From Hemileia vastatrix (Eukaryota > Basidiomycota > Pucciniomycetes > Pucciniales > Zaghouaniaceae): a DNA stretch of 64,000 nt. Every line of letters starts with the position of its first letter. The first letter of the stretch is position 1. The notes beneath the pieces were generated by a model. The model was not told the DNA's origin and did not search any database. It worked only from the letters and a program-made list of their open reading frames with translations. Position numbers and translations under genes: made by a program. Positions 56,444 through 64,000 of this stretch are shown here, in pieces. The DNA lies in assembly GCA_030280995.1 (NCBI GenBank), contig JASXTE010000001.1, positions 162,501-226,500 of the forward strand. The letters run 5' to 3'.

Positions 56444-56602
56444 AAAACGGGAAAAAAGTGCTGATTTGAGGTCATAACTGACACCCTTTTTTGAAATAAG
56501 TGACTTTTTTGCAAAATTTAAGTGCTGATTTGTAAGTGCTGATTTGGTTTGAAATCCGCACTTAATTTAAGTGCGGATTTGCCAGAACTGACACCCCCTA
56601 AT

Positions 56603-57059
56603 ATGAGATAGGAACTATGGCTTAATTTTTTACTTATATAATTAATTTTTATAAAAAAAATGTATTGCATAAGCTTAAAATTCTGAAAAAAAAATTGAGA
56701 ATAATTCAGTTTACATGGTCTCTATAAAAAAATAAAAGATTTGTATTATGAAAAAATGGATGTTTTCTATATTAAGAAGTCATGAAATATTTTTTAAATT
56801 TTTTCAAAAATATGTAGTATATTTCTTAGAATGATTAAAATTTATAGATAAGAAAAAAGAATGTAATTTCATGTCTTTTTATTCTTAAATTTTCATTCAA
56901 AAAGATCATTTGATTACATTTCATCAAAAAGTATTGTTTATTGAGAAGATTTCAAAGGCTTTTATATTCTTATTTCCATTCAGATTTGAATAGTTTTTCA
57001 TAATGCTTTCAATAAAAAATCACCCATTTTTTGTGAATATTTCAAGCTTATTTCCGGAA
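56603..57059. other. AT-rich sequence without gene
   Basis: Nothing recognised. Confidence 0.6.
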
Positions 57060-57154
57060 GATTTCAGTCTGAGTTCAGTGTGAGTTCATTCTGAGTTCCA
57101 TCTGACTTCAAGTTGAGGACTTGCTAGCAAGTCCCCCCCAAATATTGTGTGGTG
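57060..57154. mobile_element. right end of a CACTA-type MITE (truncated)
   Basis: Subterminal TGAGTTC repeats, palindrome GGACTTGCTAGCAAGTCC and terminal TGTGTGGTG; no left end found. Confidence 0.8.
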
Positions 57155-57649
57155 ATTTAAAGATAATAAGCAGAAAAACTTATGATGGAATATGATATGA
57201 GTTATATTTTTTGGGGAAGTTTATCACTTGGAAATTTTTTATCATCATCAGATTGGAGATTCAAATTAAAATTTAGCTACATGTATGAAGTTTGGTAAAA
57301 AAATATGATTTAAAATTTCCTCAGAGCTTTATTAAAACTGATCATTTTGGTTAGTGCAAAGCTCTTTTCATTCAAAAATTCTTGTTGATAGAGTTGTTGG
57401 TTATTCTGATTCCTCAAATTATACAAAATCACCTGTGGACCTTTCACCTGTACAGAGCTTAAAGACCCAATGTAAGGTTCCTTTCAGGTTACTTCACGGG
57501 TTACTCTAAGATTTTTCAAAAATAACTTGCCTTCCAGTCATATTTTTTTTCACCCTGTGAAACATCATCATGATGAAAACATAAATATAATAAAACATAT
57601 ATTAGAAAACTAAACAAAAATAGAAATAAAAAATAAATTAGATAAGGAA
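57155..57649. other. AT-rich sequence without gene
   Basis: Nothing recognised. Confidence 0.6.
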
Positions 57650-58126
57650 TATAGATCACTATTAAAAAATAATAAATTCAAAATTTTGGAAGAATTATTG
57701 TATTACAAAGAAAAATAGCAAACAAGAGTGGTAATAACAGATAGAAAAATAATAAAAGAAATTTTTAGAATGTGTCATGATGAAATCCTAGCAGGACATT
57801 TCTTAATAGAAGAAACATCAAGAAGAGTGGAACAAATGGCATGGTGGTATCATTATGAAAAAGAAACAAAGAACTATGTTAAAAAATGTGGAATTTGTCA
57901 TAAGTCAAATAGATAAACAGGCAAAAAATTTGGATTACTTCAAGAAATTGAAACACCAAGAAAACCATGGGAAATAATTAGCATGGACTTTGTAACAGAA
58001 CTACCACCAGCTAGACCACTATATTATAACTCAATTTTAGTAAAAGTAGAGAGATTAAGTAAAAGAGCAAATTTTATCACCACACATATGGAATTTGATA
58101 CACAACAATCAGCAATATCATTCTGA
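57650..58126 (+). pseudogene. integrase fragment of another Ty3/gypsy element
   Basis: The reading frame VVITDRKIIKEIF...CHDEILAGHFLIEET...CGICHKSNR is the HHCC zinc-binding part of an integrase, close in type to that of element D (CHDDMLAGHF...CDSC). After a TAG near 57915 it continues with PWEIISMDFVTELPPA, the first catalytic Asp segment, to TGA at 58126. No LTR or other domain is near. It is an old isolated remnant. Confidence 0.85.
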
Positions 58127-58498
58127 ATGAAACCATGTCAGTGCAACTTGGGGCCAATTTTGTTGGTTGTTTGCATATGGTGCGAGTTACAAAAAATAAA
58201 GTGTTATTCTATGGGGTGCTGTGTGTGAATCGATTGATGCTGAAAAATCCATAAAAGCACATAACATGGCCTCATTAGTCTACAGCTAGTTTCTGATCCT
58301 TGGAAACTCACCAAAATACCCTAAAGTACCTAAAATGAGCCAATAAATATATAAAATGAAAAAAAATAAAAAATAAAATAAGATAAAGAGATATGTTAGA
58401 CATCAGGATTTAGACATCAAAATGGAGTAAATTAAAATAGTTAGACAGTTCCGTAGTAAAAATGCAAAACTTAGCGTCTCAAAAGAAACTTCTATAGA
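58127..58498. other. sequence without gene
   Basis: Nothing recognised between the integrase remnant and the hairpin repeat. Confidence 0.55.
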
Positions 58499-58845
58499 AT
58501 GTCACTTCAGGTAAAATTATGTCTTGCTTGCATTTCAGGTGGTAATGCCCCATACACAATACATAACAGCATACCTTGTAATAGAATGTGGCATAGGCCT
58601 TCGCCATTTGTCACATTTCATTGCAGCACAGGGCCACCCAAATGCAAACATATCACAGATTTGCCTGCTGTATCGAGGGTGAAATTGTGTCACATTTGTG
58701 TTCTGGGTAGCAATGTCCCATATGCAAAATATGACACCATATCCCATAATAAAACATGACATGGGCTCTCACACCATGTCATGTTTCATTATGGGGCATT
58801 GTGACCCAAAATGAAAACAGGACACAATTTTGTCTGCAGTGTGAT
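58499..58845. repeat. imperfect inverted-repeat region
   Basis: A 22-bp stem with one mismatch (CCCATAATAAAACATGACATGG, 58742-58763 approx., against its inverse at about 58772-58793) encloses about 9 bases. Weaker related copies (ATGCCCCATACAC, GTGTCACATTTG, CAATGTCCCATATGC) flank it. It resembles a degraded hairpin-type MITE. Open frames on both strands are by-products of this repeat. Confidence 0.55.
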
Positions 58846-59027
58846 ATTGTAATGGCATTACACAGGGATGACTACAAATATACTAAACCATCATTGAATA
58901 CATTTACTAAATATCAAAATATTTTTTATTTCACAGGACAAAGCGCAATATCAAAAAGGGGCTATTAAGGGACTTCTTCAAGCACCTATAGGAAAAAGCT
59001 ACCATTGATATCAACGCTATAATAGAA
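58846..59027. other. 3' flank of the ABC transporter gene
   Basis: Short AT-rich stretch downstream of the transporter stop codon; no polyadenylation signal could be fixed. Confidence 0.5.

Positions 59028-64000
<4,973 letters not shown>

Larger units (their letters stand above)
54044..56599 (+). mobile_element. PIF/Harbinger-type DNA transposon, apparently complete
   Basis: 2556 bp with TIRs starting AGGGGGTGTCAGTTCTGGC, identical in inverted form at the right end for about 30 bases. Flanked by AAT (54041-54043 and 56600-56602), a 3-bp duplication as expected of the superfamily. Multiple copies of AAATCCGCACTT and its inverse lie within 160 bp of each end. It contains one two-exon transposase. 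I do not see the Myb/SANT-like second protein that many Harbinger elements encode, so autonomy is uncertain. Confidence 0.92.

Noticed and set aside
55850..56514. Minus-strand frames of 60-70 codons in the Harbinger 3' part, considered as a Myb-like second gene
   Set aside because: Pro/Ser/His-rich low-complexity translations without tryptophan-spaced helices or an orthodox start.
58499..58759. 86-codon and 75-codon frames on opposite strands
   Set aside because: They read through an inverted-repeat region, and their similarity to each other comes from the DNA repeat.

Overview
The window is a fungal genome segment, most likely from a basidiomycete and plausibly a rust fungus (Pucciniales). 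The lineage is inferred from three things: AT-rich, repeat-dominated DNA; a host gene with eleven visible exons split by 51-95 nt GT-AG introns; and a Ty3/gypsy-type Pol whose reverse transcriptase (FIDDGG...NPGIRRFVWE) and RNase H (VDSSYIAAGA...PDGLSRRP) match a lineage I know from basidiomycete genomes. I see no rRNA gene, complete tRNA gene or CRISPR. Only two loci look like intact genes: a PIF/Harbinger transposase and an ABCC-type ABC transporter. Everything else is mobile DNA in various states of decay.

Layout. Bases 1-9539 hold copy A (minus strand, 3' part cut by the window edge) of a large LTR retrotransposon family. Copy B (10353-23415, plus) is the only complete member: 13.06 kb with two 1094-bp LTRs, a tRNA-Lys-type primer binding site, gag, an overlapping and broken pol, and a very long 3' internal region that carries two spliced or fragmented genes on the opposite strand. 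Copy C (32329-43276, minus) has lost its 3' end and its RT/RNase H, and is interrupted by a CACTA-type MITE and two solo-LTR-like insertions. Between B and C lies a second retroelement, D (23416-31815, plus), a chromovirus with a C-terminal chromodomain and both LTRs truncated.

Bases 43277-53580 contain no convincing gene. They hold pieces of two further LTR families, five full or partial copies of a 250-bp MITE family, and a 3.9-kb foldback element built from 160-bp tandem units arranged as a palindrome. Bases 54044-56599 are a complete Harbinger element with TIRs, a 3-bp duplication and a two-exon transposase. Bases 57060-58845 hold a MITE end, a dead integrase fragment and a hairpin-rich repeat. 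Bases 59028-64000 (minus) are the 3' eleven exons of the ABC transporter, which runs off the right edge.

Most unusual content: the antisense gene pair in the long 3' region of the A/B/C retrotransposon, one member of which encodes an exact Zn2Cys6-type cysteine spacing; repeated stem-loop modules in the same region whose stems keep pairing through compensatory changes; a canonical -1 slippery heptamer placed directly before an overlapping gag stop/pol start; and the 160-bp foldback array.
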